The notes under the pieces were generated by a model. That model had not been told where the DNA came from and did not search any database. It saw only the letters and a program-made list of their open reading frames with translations. A DNA stretch of 64,000 bases from Orthonyx spaldingii (lineage: Eukaryota > Chordata > Aves > Passeriformes > Orthonychidae): NCBI GenBank assembly GCA_013397795.1, contig VZTJ01000638.1, forward strand, positions 423,966 to 487,965, in the 5' to 3' direction. Below, in pieces: positions 22,907-37,937 of the stretch. Position numbers and translations under genes: made by a program. How positions within the stretch are numbered: position 1 is the stretch's first letter; every line of letters starts with the position of its first letter.

Positions 22907-25900
22907 TATAGGTACGAATGAGCCAAGAAAGCTATCTAACCCCACTACTGGATGATTGGTAAGCATTGGTTAAGAAATACGTAAGGCTATTCTGAGATTT
23001 CTAACTTAACACAGTTAACCACTGCTTCTCTCACACCTTCACTTCCTAAATTTTTCACCTTTCACTCACTGGTCTTTTATGTCTTGAAACTGATTTTTTT
23101 TCCTTTTCATATTTTTTGGTCTACAGTAGAATTACATGTTAATAACAACAGCAAAACAAAACTCAAGCTTGTTGTGAGAGTAAGTTGGTGCCACATCCAT
23201 GATGCAGAAGAAAGAAGACAGACAACAGAACAACCGCATTCAGTTTTTCACACACAAAGCATATTCAGGGGCAACAGCATAGTTGACCAAAATAAGTTTG
23301 GAGGGGCAAGCAGCAAGAGCTGTAGGTTTACAACTACATCACCAACCAGAGCCTGGTCTTTCGTCTTTACTGCTGTCCTTGAGGACAACAGTAGCTCAGT
23401 TGGCATGTGGCTTTGCCGTTCCTGTCATCTGGAGCAACAGCTAACCTGACATCTACTTCACCACTAAATGCACACCTGGTTCGATGGAAACCAAAAGGAA
23501 AAGAAAAGGTAAAAGGCTCCTAGCTGAGGCCGAATGTATCTCTTGATCACCTTGGCCAATGCGACAAATCCTCAGCCAGTGGGATTCTAGGATCAATGAG
23601 AGAGGACGCCTGGCTGGCAGGTCACTGGGGAGCAGTTTTGAAGTGAACTCAGACTGTCTAAGATGATGTGATAGTTGCTTAGCCTCCTCCATTGGGGGAA
23701 AAGTGATGAACACTGACAGGTTACCCTGGGATCATTCTGTCAGTATAAATTCTCTCAGTTCAGCAGGGATGAGAAAGCATACGTTCTCTGCTGCTTTTGA
23801 ATTGCCTTTGCAAATGTGAGCATCACCAGCCACCAGAAATGCATTCACTACAAACTTGGCTACAGCACTGTGACTGAAGCTCCATCATGATTCCTGGCAT
23901 TTTCTTTTTTCTGTGGAACTTCTGAAACGTAACATTTTCCTCAAGGGTAAGCTCTGAAATTACTATACTCTTGAAAATACCACTAGCATTTTCTTGAACC
24001 ATAACTATGCCATAGTCCCAACAAAAACTCAAGCTGATCCTCAGTAGTGCTTGTCAATGTTGAGGGAAGGAACGTACAGAAACAAGATGATCAAATAGTA
24101 CAGGGAAGTTCTGTTTTGGATCTAGCCCACTGGCCAAAGGGATTTTTGTTCAAGAGAAAAGGTGCAACAATGAAGCAGGATGACAAATGGAGGAGAATTA
24201 TGCAAGTTAGTGTTTCTCCATCTGGAGAAAAAATAGGGCATTAAGTTATGCGGCATCTCTAGTCAGCAACGTATGTTTTGGCTTTTTAAAATAAACCTCA
24301 AGTTATCCTTGGTTTCTCAGTCAAGCACTGTCTTCATGGGGCTGTAGTACCATGCTGAAAAAAAGAAAAGAGTTTGTGCTATATTTCAATGTAGTGCCAG
24401 TTAAACTAGTTTCAAATTGACCATGTAAAAAGGAACAACTTATTTAAAAGCCATTGAAACTATACAATCACACTTATGCCCAGGAACTGATCTGGCTGAG
24501 CACTGTAATGGAGTGGGAACATAAGCTGGAATTTGACTTTTAAAAAATTGTTTGGTTCCTGTTTACATGGACGAGACAGTTGTGTTGAAACTGAGTCAGC
24601 TGGAATCAGGTTTAACAGGCTGAATTCAAACCCGGATTTGGAGCATGGCTCAAAGCCCACTTCTTCAGGTTGCAGTACTTTTAAATAACTAGTGCAAATG
24701 GCATCTTATCACAGCATTGCAAACATGCAGTGTTCCTCTCCTTGTCCGAAAATGGTTGCCATCAGGTCACACCACAAGGGAGGAATATGCAGCAATCAGT
24801 CAGCCAGAACAGCTCAACCTACAGAAGTTCTTTATTTTACCACAGCAGGAAAGGCACTCTGGACACAGCAGGCTCAGTAAACCCTCAGCTTCACTTTTTT
24901 TTCTGGAGCAGTCCACTACTCCTCTTTGACAATGCAAATCCACTCTGACAGTAGCAATATATGCAGCTGCCTTAAACAAGGAAACAAAGAAAAACTCACC
25001 TAAGCAAAAAACCAGGAGTATTGGCTCATTACATGACTTAATTTCAGCAGACAGACTTCATTTCCTCCCATATCACAAATCTGTAGCTGTCACTACTCTT
25101 ATGGAAGCAAATGCCACTTTACAAAATAAAGGTGCTCTCCTGCATCTGTATTATGCTGGCTTTCAAATGAACTGTGCTTTTTTTGGGCATCCACTGACTC
25201 ATTACTGGAAGCTGACCTTCCAGTGGTTTTCATCTTAAGAGGGTTCCTGCAGATGGTAAAGAAACAGACTGCATGTTCCATTGTCCCGCTTGCTTTCAAG
25301 GGAAGAGTCATTCAGTAGTTCATCTAACAGTACATCAGGGCCTATCTCCAGTTCTTCTCTTCCAGTCCTTTCAAGCCAGGATGGCTGAAATCTAGAGGGT
25401 GGAAATCTCAAAGTTCACCAGAAAAACACATCCTTAAGTCCAAAGTCTCTCCTAGTTCCAGACTTGTTCCTTCCCACCCAACACTTGCCTCTTGTATACC
25501 ACTCCTTCTCTAGTTCTTGACACTTTTGTCAAATGAGGCAGCCCAAGAGACTGATCAGCAGCAATCTGCTTTGCATTGTGCACTCTGTGAAAGGTCTGTA
25601 CTACCTGTGTCTTGGTACTAATGAAGCCAAAATATCTTAGTTTCAAATCTAAGCCAAAATTCAGGACATGAATAGATTTCTAGTCCCCCAATTACTCTAG
25701 CCTTTTCTTAGTAACTGGATGAGCACCTCCCCTTTTTTGTCCATGAAACTCCTGTGTAGATTAGGCAGGTGATCCCTCCACTACAGGACCAAAGCAGATG
25801 CACTCATGTTTTACATTCTTCTCCCAGTTTCTTTACAGAGCATTTTTCAGGATCCTGTTTCACCATCTGGCTAAAGTTGCAATTATAGTCTTACTGAAGA

Positions 25901-28900
25901 GATTAAACTCAAACTTTTGAGAGTGTATAGATAACATAGTTTGAGAGTTTAAAGAGCTACAGCAGAGATGGATCTTGCTGCACATTGCTGCTGTTTTAGT
26001 TTTTCTCATAGTATATTTGTTACAAAATTAATGACCAAGGGATAGGCCAACATGCATCTTGACTGTAAAAATATTTTCCAACTTAGGATTCCATTTGGTT
26101 CCAGCTGAAAGCCTTCACAATGCTAGACTATCTGTTTAAGGAGAGAAATCAGAGAGAAGAACTTAAACTGCTAAACAGCATCTTTGCCAAAGCAGGAATA
26201 TTTCTGTATGTACTGAATTCCACACCACCCTTTCTTGCCCAAATGTTCCTCCCTTCCTCTACCCCAAAGGCTTGACTGGAACACCTGTACTTGAGTGTTC
26301 AGGATGACTGTTTATTGCACTGTTCCCATAACAGCCTCGGAAAGACGTGCTTTACTTCAGTGACCTTCCCCTTTGGTAAGTCTGCTTTGTGACTTCACTT
26401 CTTGAGCTGAGAGATTCTGCTTTTACTGAAAGGATGCTCATCATAGTCAAACCTCTGGAAGAGATTCTATCCAACAATGCAAGTTTTGACATAGGAACTA
26501 AGAATTGGTGTCTTTATGGTGAAGCCTTATGCTGGTTTACACAATGAGCAGTTCTCTTAACTTTCTCACAGTCCCAAACAACACTCTCTACAAAAAGGGG
26601 AGAAAAGATCTGTAGCACCCAGAAACTTGTGATACCTCTTCAGTTTCTATTATAGTGCTTTATTTATTTATTTTAAGAGAAGGTATCCAATACAGCTGTC
26701 TCAGTGTCTGACTAGTTGCTTAAAATAAAGGTACCCAACTTCTCTTTCAATCTGGTCAGGTTTATGGTACATCCTGTTTTCTGTGCCTATCCCCTTCTCT
26801 TCTCCCTTCCCGCTTAATTGGCCCCTTCCAATCCCACCACATGTAAATACATTTCAGTAGTGCAATGCAGTGCAGTGCAGTCATACTTAGTGCAAAAATA
26901 AAAAGCCTTATCCAGACCAAAAAAGCACAAACTCCCTCCCCACCCCACCCAGCCCCCAAGAAATCAGCTCTCGGTAAAAGTGTATGAATGCCCCTAAACA
27001 AAGGGGGATTTGCAGTCTCCCAGCCATACTTTCACATGCCTCGTTTTCTCTCCTCCCAGTTGATGTGGAGATCTCATTAACAGATAGGACATTTATCAAA
27101 AACAAAGTCAAATGACAGAAATCAGAAAGGAGATAAGTCATTGTTTGGGAGTTGCAGAAAGTAGAGAGAACTAAATGGATACAGCAAAAATGGTCAGTAG
27201 TGGTTTTACACAAAGTTGTCGGATGCAAACTTTGCCAGGGCACACCTTGCAAAGGGCATGTGCAAGTGTGGATAAAAAAACTAAAAAGCTTCCCTGTTCC
27301 AAATATACAGTCCCTATTTTAACAGTGCCCAAGCTAAGGTTCTGTAGTGCAATCAACTTTTCAAAGTGGCAGCCCTAAAACAATTGGACAGATCAACACT
27401 AACTTCATTTTTTTCCTGCTCACGTAGGCACACGTGCATGAACAACTCCTTCCTCCATCCTGCAAATACTTGGGGATTATATATAAAGTATTTTTTTCAC
27501 AGCCCATCTAGGGCTATGGTGGGAAAAGCAGGAATTTTAATGAAGGCATATAAACTCTTAGGTACCTCAAAACGAAAACTTAAAAGAACAGCAAAATAAA
27601 GCTCACTAATTACAAAGGCAAGCAGGTTACTGAATCCCAATCAGATCATACCTTCCCTAGCCTATCCACCTCTTTAAACAAAATAAAACATCTACCAGGG
27701 CTTGCCACTTGTTAAGATATGACTTAGGAAAACACAACAAAGACTTTGGGGTATTCACCGGTTTGGAGGTTATAACTTCAATTTGGACATCCACAAGAGC
27801 CTCCAGCAAACCCTTGTAACTACTGGAAAGGAGTGTAGGGAACCACTAAAACAGTGTAAGAGGCTACATCAGGGAAGGAGGAGCAAGAAAGGGAAAGGTA
27901 TGGAAGATGGAACACATTAGGGCAATGCTGCTGCTGCTATACTAATCTCATTGTCATTGCTCAGTATATAGAGGAATACTGCATGCTGCTTCATTTGGGC
28001 TCAGGCACATGCTTCTTCTTGCCTTCTGCCTCTTCTCTCACTCCCAGTCCCTTGTTGAAGATGGCAGCCCATCCCAGAATGTAAACAAAAGCAAATACCA
28101 ACAGATAAACCAAATTACAACCAAGAAGCGAGTTTCTCCTTTTTCCTTCTCTTGCAAAGATACCTCCCTCCAGGCAGGTGCACTGTTTCATCTACACGCA
28201 CAGAAATAAGGAAAGTACCTAAGAGAAAGAATATAAATAGGGGTGCAGGGATCCTGAATATCTATCTCTAAACCAGAAAGATGCCAGTCTGCAAGGACTT
28301 TTGCTGTTTATCTTTACCAATGAGCCTATAATGAAAAATAAAGAGCGCACAATGAAATCACTAGGCATGGCAAAGGGACAGGACCTACACCCACTCTCTC
28401 TGGGTGCAGAGCTACAGTGGTGCATCCCATGCCCAAGCACAAGACACACAAAATGAGTAACACTTGCCAGCTGTTCTGTAAAGTCTGCAAACTTCAATTT
28501 AGCCACTATAATCAGCAGCAATGAATTTTTCTGCTGTTCAGCTGCATGTACTTCAAGGGGGTCCTACCTTTTTGCTGAAATGCTGTTCACACTACCAATT
28601 CTCCTGCATACCCAATGCAGTAGCGCTTTTAAAAAGTTTACCAAAAAGTTTGATGTATAGTCTGAATTTGCGGTTATGTAATCAGATATTATAAAGAAAC
28701 AACTTTATTTTACCCATGTGAATATGTGACCACCATAACAGAAAAGGTATGGCCAGAACAATTCTGGGTAAAGCAGTCAGAAACCTAGAATCAGCTCCAA
28801 ATATCCAATACCCAAATGCTTTTACATTGTTCCGGTAATAGAAAAGTGACACATCAAGGGTGTAAATTAGGGAAGAGGGATTGCTGTGAATCATATATCT

Positions 28901-31900
28901 ACACTAGCTGTTGTAGCTCACTATTAAATTACTTAAGATAAACATACTATCACCAATCAAACCCAAAGAAAGACTCAAGGCTATTTAGGACTCTCTGAAC
29001 AAAGCAAGTTCCAAGCCTTGTTCAAAGGGAAGGAACTGTCATGCTCCATAGGACTCTTTTGAATTAAGTCTCCCAGCAATAAGGAGAGATTATGTAATCA
29101 CATAGCCCTTAACACAGGCAAAATCTGCCTGATGGACTGAAATCAAATATTGAGTCAGTTTTATGAGGAGTAAAACCTTTGGGCAGAAACATTCTGGGGA
29201 ATTTTGGGGAACAGTCCTGTGGCATCTTAAATAATGTATATGAAACTATTTTTTAGGACTATAGCTTTCTGTAGGACTACATATGCTTTCTCTGTCAGAG
29301 AAAATGGACTCAAGTCAACAAAAGGGCACGTGAGCCCTGCCTGCATAATTTGGCCTTCAGAGTATTGGTCCAATCAGTTTTCAGGATTAAGCATAGATCG
29401 CACTGATGCTGACAAGAAAAGTCATGCAGTACGTCCTGCCTGAACTGAGCAGCTTATTTATATTATGTTTGACAAAGAAGCGCTCATTATGGGTGGAGGG
29501 AATGGGAAGCCACCAATTTTCCACTTCAATTCATTGTAAGAATTTATTTGAACCTGAACTTTGGAGCAAGGATCCAGGGAACTGATTGTTCAGAACATAC
29601 GAAATTGGGAATAAATTCCAGATTTAAAGGACCTCTACGAGTTTCACAGCAGTCCAAGCTACATCCTGGCATTAAGACAAAGGAAAGAGGACACCCCGAA
29701 AGACAATGAAGCTTGTTGAACATACTTGTGAAAAAGTAGTTCTAACTCCAATAAACGTGGTGACACTTCTTTCACCAATAAATAGGAACTATAATTTTTT
29801 TACAAGTTATTCATAAATAAAAAAAATAAAAAAAAAAAAGAAAGAAAGAAAAGAGCAGCAGCAGATACTGGAGATTCAGTCTTTTCCTCTAAGTGGCACA
29901 GGTGAAGAGCAAGTCCCTTGTATGGAGTTCAAGCATCTCCCTCTCCTGGGAGGGCCCCTGTCTTTGGTGCAAACACCCCCAAAGTGTGGCACTCTCATTT
30001 AATCTTGCAGCAAAGAGCTTTAAAATCCCTTTCTGTCCCGGCACAGTAGCACAGGCAACATTCTCTTAGTACAAGGTTCTCCCTCTCGTGGCGACAGTGT
30101 TACCTACTTCAACTGTTGTGTTCCTCAAAAGCTGTACAAAACAGAACAGAAGTGCAAAAAGGAGCTGAATATAAATGCTGCCGACCACAGAAACATGAGA
30201 CCATTGCTTGCATTAGCCCTGGAAGTCTACTTGGTCAACGAAGAGATGCAAAATGAAAGTAATAATGAAAACCATATACTAGAATAAAGCTGATATTTGG
30301 ACAGTCTTCCCTTGATGTTTATATCGTTCAAGGGAAGTCGCCAATGCAAGAATCTATAGAAGTGTAAAATTGATATCACCTCCTGTTTTCTCTCTCCTTA
30401 GAAAAGCAGAAAATATGCACATATGAAATGAATTTCTTAGAACATCACAAGTCTCAAGATCAGTATTTCTTCAGAGAATGAAAAAGAAAGGATACATGTT
30501 CAAAAAAAAGCAAGACTTCTGGAATCACAAATGACTGACTGTCTTTTATGTAGAAGATATGTTAAAATAGTGTTCACCAGCTGATTATTTTGTTAGTTTC
30601 ACTTTCCCTTAGGCAATTGTATCTGTACACACTGCGTTCTAAAAGTACAATCTCTAGTGTGGATAATCTACCTGTTTGGTACCATCCTGTTTGTAAAACC
30701 ACTTCTTAGCCTAAAAATATAAACTGTAAACTGTATAACATGCAAAATGAATTGAGGTGTTTAAAAAAGCATTAGGAAAAATAAAATAAAAGGCAACAAA
30801 GAAATTAAATCAAGAAACACATTAAACTAGTATTTATGCTAAATGAATTACTGAACCTTACAAAGGATTAGCAGGGCAAGTGTGGAATGGGTACGCAGCC
30901 ATTTAAATGATCTGGTATTCTCAGTCAAGTGAGAACACTCTCTACAAAAATATGTATGACTCAGCATTCAGTCAAAGGAAAAGGCAAAGAGCATGGTCAG
31001 AAAATGTGGACCACTGAATCAGCACTCTGTTGCAGCAGCTAACTGGAATTAATTTGGGAAATGGCACCTGTTTGGCTTAATGGGACAAAGCCCATCCTTC
31101 ATGTAATAGAGTAATCTACTTTTGTTACCTGCGTAATTAATATTGAGAGGACAGTCTCCTCCTTCCCTTACAAATGGGTATACACAGAGCAAAGAAAAGC
31201 CAGACTTAGAAATCACTGCTGGAAGACCATAACTTTTAAACTGCAAGTAGAAAGAAAAAGAATGTGATAGTGGCCTCCACGTATGTGCAAATGGCAGATG
31301 ACAGGAGACTGTAAGGAATGCCGCCACTTGATGATTCCCATTCTTGAGGTTCTCCTTTTAATATCCCAAGCTGTGGTATAGGTAGCTCTTTCTCTCTCTT
31401 CTCACTCCAAAATAACTTTATTGATTTGCAGTGACACAGATTTGCTCATTCTCAGTGAAAACACTGTGTTTGTAACTGACGTGACCATCTCTCATTTCTT
31501 CCAGTCTTCACAGTTAGGAGAAACGAGACAAAATTAATACCTTCTCCACAACCCTCATCCACTTGATTTTGCACATTTTCATTTAAGAGTGATATGTTAT
31601 CGACCAAAGGAATGAAGGTCAGCTGAATTAGACGTACCTGAATTAGAAGAGCAAACATAAATTTCCACGCTCTCATAAATTTGCACTCTTACTAATTTTG
31701 AATCAAGACTTGCAGCCTGGGCCATCTGTTGCAAGGTGAGAATACAGAAAGGACACCCAAAGGCATGACGCTTGGGTGTCAATCAGCTATTCCTGGGCTA
31801 TTTGGATCTAGATGGTGACATATCTCCTAGTGACGTTTTTTTCAGCAGTTCTGTGGTGACAATTAAAGCCCAGTGGGACTGACCCAAAATTCAAAACCAA

Positions 31901-32970
31901 CAGGAATGTGCTATGAAGATGGCAAAGGGAACATTCACCTTGAAAAGCTTATGAACTGAAACTAAAACTTTCAGAGGTTTGTTTTCATTTGAAAAACGGG
32001 GTGATCAAGTGGGTAAGTAAGGATGCAATTGGAATATATTAATAGTGGCAGATGGAGGTATTTTTTATTCAATTCCTGGCCACATTCTGCATAACTATAC
32101 AGACAACGTTTCTTCTACCCCACCCTAGTGCAGAGGATAATTTTAGGAAATCTTAAAACTTTAAAGAAACAGGACTTGGAAGGAGTGAAAGACCACTTTT
32201 GGCATCTTTCTCCAAGGCTAGGAATAGAAGAGGAAAGTCTGACATACACTTCTACAAATGAAATAACAGGACATCTTAGAAGAGATCTAATAGATAACCT
32301 TATTTCTCTTGATTAATTGTTCTTCTGATATGAAAGGGTAGCAGGGAACAATCTCTAATTTTTTGTAGAGCCTAATACTGTTTTACCTTTTCTTTACAAA
32401 AAAATTACTTTTCTACATCTTACTACACAGAGATTTTAAAAAAGCCTGAAAAAATGCTTGTAAAGACAATAAAGAAGCCAATAATATGAAAAAGCACAAT
32501 AGAGCTGTAATAATTATTGGTAAATGCTTCAAATAGCTGCAGCGGTTGATTGGGTTGTGAGTGATACATGTGAAAAATTATTTTTCTATGATCGTAGGCA
32601 GATGCAAAAGTTAAATGATTATACTATGTATATATATTGATATAGAATTGCTATATATATTGTGTACTGTATGTTCTAGCTTTCAGAAATACTGTATTGT
32701 AGTGTACTGTACTTAACTAAGCAGATCTAAATAGCAACTTGTCATTTTCCACAAAGTCACTAGTACTGTTAACAAAACCAAAAAGTCTATTTTCTCCAGT
32801 AAAAGAAATACATACTGTTACAGTCACAGACATTTTGACTATAGAGAGACAATGTACATTTAACCAAAGGAAAACCCCAAACCAAAATAAAAATCTCACC
32901 CCAAAATCAACCAGCCAAAATTGTTGCATTATTGTCTTATTCAAAAGGGGAAGGGATATGCCACCAATCT

Positions 32971-32993
32971 AAGAAGAAGAAGAAGAAGAAGAA
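32971..32993. repeat. AAG/GAA microsatellite
   Basis: An uninterrupted run of AAG units, about 7.7 copies, within the presumed 3'UTR. Confidence 0.95.
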
Positions 32994-34440
32994 TATTTAC
33001 TCAAATTTTTATGACTGGAAATGAAAGAAAAAAGATATCCCCCCAAATCTTTAATTACCCTTTCTGGAAGGAAAGTCCCCTAGTCAGGCAAAAGAGTTAA
33101 AGGAATAACATGCTGCTTTCAGGGCCAGCATGATACCAAAATAGGCAGCTGTAGCTAAACATATTTATTCCTTCCTAGTAACTAAATGGGTGCAAAACGA
33201 ATTTGAGAAATCCTGCAGTTCTCATAGATTACATACTGAATAATCTTACTGACCAATTTCTTCTCCTCCTGTATATCTACCAGTCTTCTAGACACACTAA
33301 CCATGGTCCTGAAAAGATTTTGGCAAAGCCCAAGGGAGAGAAAGTTACTTGTTATTTGTTAGTGACTGCACATTTGGAATGGATTACTCAGATTACATGT
33401 AAAGATATTCATAATCAACATTTTTCAGAGTACATGAGGTGGGGGAAAGAGCTGTTTGACATGGTGCTTTGAAAACTAGAAACTCCAGACCTGGAATATT
33501 TTAGAGCCTATCAATATATTGTGGTGCTAATTATTTAAAGACTTGATAATTTTTTACTGTTCTTTTCAAGGGAGCAAACAGGCAGGTTATTTTGCTTGGA
33601 TTTTATTCATTTGTCAGGTAAACATGTTGAAATTCAATGGAGATGAGTGACTGAACTCAACAGTATTGTTCCAGAGCTGTCATCCCCCATGGATGTCTCT
33701 CTCTGCTAGTGAAGCCTGCTGACATGGACTGTTTTATTTATTTTGTGGCTGAAAGACCACATAAGGCTCTGAGAGGCACACTTCAGCCTTCCCTTCAGAA
33801 TGAGTACTTGCAAAAATATACTGGACCAAATTTGGGTGTCACATTTTCAGTAAGGGCAAACATCTAACTTGGGAAAACATCCAACTAAGAGCATTTGGCT
33901 AACAGAATGCTTTTTATGAATATATGTGTGCATATATAGTGTATGAGTAGTGTACTTTTTTTTTATTAATGTACCAGTGCTCCACAGTTAATGTTGTAAT
34001 CCTTGTTCCATCTAAACCATTCCCTGCATCTAAACCATGCATGCCCACACACTCAATTAGCAGCCTGTCTGTAATCCAGGAAGAGATAACTGGCTGTCCC
34101 TGCACATGCACACATCCACATGCACACTCAGACATACAATTGCATGCACACATACACAGGCCATATAATTTGATTTTACTCAGAGATCTCATAGGTACCA
34201 ACAGCCTACGTGACAAATCAAAGTAAAGGTCCTAATGAGAACAACTGAAAGAAAGTTGGGTAGTTGGGTGAATGTAATCTTGCTTCTTGAATGTGATGAT
34301 CCTCTCTAATCAAGTATATATTCAACATGAGGGTTGAACTTCTAGGGGGCTTTTTAACGTTTAATGAAGATTATGACAATATCCAGATGGCAAAAAGAGA
34401 AGAAGAAAAGTGAAATAGAAAAGATGCCTATTTAACATAT

Positions 34441-34515
34441 AGATCTCAGAAAGGTATCGGTCCATTTCGTAGGAACAAGATCTCAGAAAGATATCTGCCC
34501 GTTTTGTAGGAACAG
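34441..34515. repeat. Two-copy tandem duplication, 37-bp period
   Basis: AGATCTCAGAAAG starts at 34441 and again at 34478. Each is followed by a diverged continuation ending in (T/C)GTAGGAACA. The copies differ at several positions, so the duplication is not recent. Confidence 0.85.
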
Positions 34516-35699
34516 GACACTGCAGGATCAGACAGTTGAGCACAACAATAAGTATCTAACTGAGCTCTGCACATTCTTTAAGTGCCACTGTGAACTTGGC
34601 TGAAAATCACCAACAAGTCAACAGTAGGATGCGCGAACACTGTTCAGTTCTCACAGAACTGAGAGAGGTCTGCAGTTCTGTCTGGAAAATAGCTAAAACA
34701 AGCAATGCTTTGCTACACTGGTACCAGATTTTCCAGCAGGAAAGGCTCCAGTGGGGAACTTAAGAAAGCATATGGACTACTGTAATACCTAGGCCCAATG
34801 TGGCAGAGAGCATTTATGAGCTTGGGGTGCGGCTGCATGGCTATGAAGGAAATTTTGCAGCACAAAGAGGGCTCAAATGCTAGTAAAGTTTGCATGAGGA
34901 GTGAAAACAAGAATGTCCCTATGGGCTGAATGGGGTAGAAGTTCTCACACGTGGTGGGGTATTGGTAGTTCTTTTGTTTGTGTAATGGTATTGCTGCAGC
35001 AAAAGGATATTTTTAGAATATGCTTTTCTTAAAAGGAATCATAGCTAAACTATTCAAAGGGGCTATATTTATCTGCAGTGACATGCATGCAATCCCAAAA
35101 GTGCCAATACAGGTTGCACTGATAGAAATTCAGAACAGAATTTGTCACTCAAAAGTAACTTTTCACTGGATTTCTCTCTCATGAATTTCACTGGCATTGG
35201 AGAGGCTGGAGTCAAACCACATAGGCGTACCCCCATATTATTCATTTAGTTTAGGAAGAACATTAACCTTCCACTGTTTTACAGGGAGCTGATGCCAACC
35301 AACACAATCAAAAGTAGATAATTTTGGAAGAGGAGCAAACTTGGAGCTGTAACTGAAGGTAAGAAACAGCAGAAAAGCACCATCCAATATGAAGGGACCA
35401 TTATGCCTCATTAATATTTCTTTACTTCTTCCCTACCCATTCAAAGAGGAAAACACAACATATTTTGTAAGAAGGGAATGTTTTAGATGAAACTTTGCCA
35501 CAGATACCAAACGTAAGTACACTCCATACTGCTCAGATGCATTTCTGTTTTAAGGCAGCAACTGTCTATGAGGCTGTAGTGTATTCAAGGTTGTAGTGTA
35601 TTTGCTTCCCAATGAAGTATCTTAATGTTCTTTGCTTTTTTGAATAATAGTTGAGGACAAATGTGTAAATTGGGGCATTAAAATACAGTTAACGAAGTG

Positions 35700-36094
35700 T
35701 TTAGAAGGCTCCACAGAGGGATCTGGAGAAAAGGAGGTCGAATGGGAACTTCATCGCTCTCTAAAACTACCTGAAAGGAGATTGTAGCCAGGTGGGGATC
35801 AGTCTCTTCTCCCAGGTAACAAGTGACAGGATGAGAGGAAATGGCCAGAAGTTGTACCAGGGGAGGGTTAGATTAGATATTAGGAAAAATTTCTTCACTA
35901 AAAGGGAGGTAAAATTGGAGCAGGTTGCCCAGGGAAGTGGTGGAATCACTGCCCTGGAAGTGTTCAAAACGGGTGTGTGGATGTGGCACTTGTGGATGTG
36001 GTTGAGTGGTGGGCTTGGCAGAGCTGGGTTAACAATTGGACTCAATGATCTTAGAGACTTTTTCCAACTTTAATGATTCTATGGTTCTATGATT
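35700..36094 (+). mobile_element. CR1 LINE 3'-end fragment, plus orientation
   Basis: The last ~390 bp of a CR1 element are recognisable. They include TTAGATTAGATATTAGGAAA, then TTCTTCAC, the GGTTGCCCAGGGAAGTGGT region, a CTCAATGATCTTAGAGA segment, and the terminal octamer-like repeat TGATTCTATGGTTCTATGAT that marks CR1 3' ends. It is 5'-truncated, as most CR1 copies are. It lies inside the presumed ZBTB20 3'UTR, antisense to the gene. Confidence 0.9.
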
Positions 36095-37937
36095 GGTTTG
36101 CTTACCTCAGTGCTACACTCCTTTTCCTAGGGGAAACATGATGAGTTTCTTTGGGCATATGTGGCTGTGCACAAAAATCTCAGTTCACTGATTACAGGGA
36201 AAGCCAGTGAAGTTCATGTAGGTCTGGTGGTGGAAACTATGCTCATGTGTAACATGAAGAATTGTGTTATAGCAGCAGAATTCTGCTCATCTTGAGCTGG
36301 CCTCTTTTATTTTAAAAGCTATTAATGAACAATTCTTGGGGAAATTTGCATTTAAAAACCATGACTTATTTTTCTCCTGATATGACTTCGCTAGAATGAT
36401 GTGTAGGATATATTTGACTCCCTTTATTTTAAAATAAACCTAGAAACTCTTTAGATGAGTTACCAATTACAGCATGAATAGTGAATTAAAGCACATTATG
36501 GGTTCAATTTACTTTTTAATCTTATTCACAGTACATCAGTCAACTCTGCTTCTCCTACACTTGGGCTCTCTTATTGCCTGTGAGTCAAACACTACTGCAG
36601 AGGCTAAGATGCAAATAGATCAGCAACACTGCTAAATATATAATGAAGAAATATCTATTAATATTTAACTTCACATTTTTTTCACTAGAAACATAGTTTT
36701 AAAATCAAAATTATCTAACAGTATCGTAGTAACAGTAAACATTAACACAGAGAGGATATTTGTCCAGATACTGGCAGACCTACACAGGGAAATAATTTTT
36801 TTGTTCACCAGAATTTCGCGTTTGTATAACTCTGCCCTTTCCACCTTAGTTATTCTTGATCTATAGCAGAGGGGGATCAAAAATAAAAACAATGAATGCA
36901 TAATATTTTCTCTATTCTTAGAGGCACTAATCTAATTGATTACTTATCAGCACTGGGAATAATTAGATGGATATACACTAATACCAAACACATCTTGTTT
37001 CTCATTTACATATTTTCTTAGAAAAACAAAACAAAAATTCCCCCTTGTGTTGCCTTATAACAATAGGTCTAAGAGAGTTAAGTATTCTTATTTTTCAAAC
37101 AGGTTGTCTCCCTTGTGGACTAAATTTCTCTGGTTTATGCTGGAGAAGGCATAACGTGCATTTTTGTTTTGTCAGTTTGAAGAATATGCACATATCTAAA
37201 ACTTGCTCCATATTTCCCAGCTTAGTGATCTGTGAAAATAGGGGGGACTCCATTGCTCTGGCTGAAATGAACTGGATCACTGAGTAGCTTTAAAAGAAAC
37301 TAGCTGAGAGCTTATTACTTCTTGCATGAAAAATAAGGTAAACAGCAGCAAGAATACTGACTTGGCGTGGCCAGAACCAGCCCCTGTGGGTGTGTGTTCA
37401 GCATTAGGCCACTTCCATACACCTGCCTGTCTTACTTGCCATGCTGCAGACACTCAGCACTTTCAGCTCCTGTTCCTCTGCAAGGCTTTTCTACCTGCAT
37501 TTGGTTTCTCTCAGCAGGACTGTCAAGTGCTGCGGAAGGTGTTCATTGCATTTACAAACTCAAGACTCCAAACTTAATGTATTATCTGTAGTTTCCCTCA
37601 TAGGCCTTTTTTCAGCAGAATTTTGATTGCTTAGGGGCCAGATAAAGACAAACCTTCTGGGAGCAGAGGAGGCTCAAAACCTCTCAGGACCAAGTTCTCA
37701 TCACATTACACTTCCTTCACGAATTTTCACAGCCAGCATAAAAACAAATCAGGGAATGTGAAAAGCAGCTATTTTGCTTTAGGCCAATCAGATACTGCTT
37801 CAGTGAAGCTACCTGCTGACTTTTTTCTATCATGTTTATTCCAGGAGCTCAGAGGAGCTGGATGCTGAATTGAAAGAGTTGATTACCAAGGTCTAGTTGG
37901 TTCTTGGCAGAACAACCACCAGGTGCTAATTTGATAT

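Noticed and set aside
26862..26885. Short GCAGT direct repeats
   Set aside because: Only three to four units of imperfect 5-mers; no evidence for function.
33900..34170. CA/TG-rich stretch as a structured RNA or Z-DNA element
   Set aside because: Irregular CACA/TGCA words without a sustained alternating run or a stable fold visible by eye.
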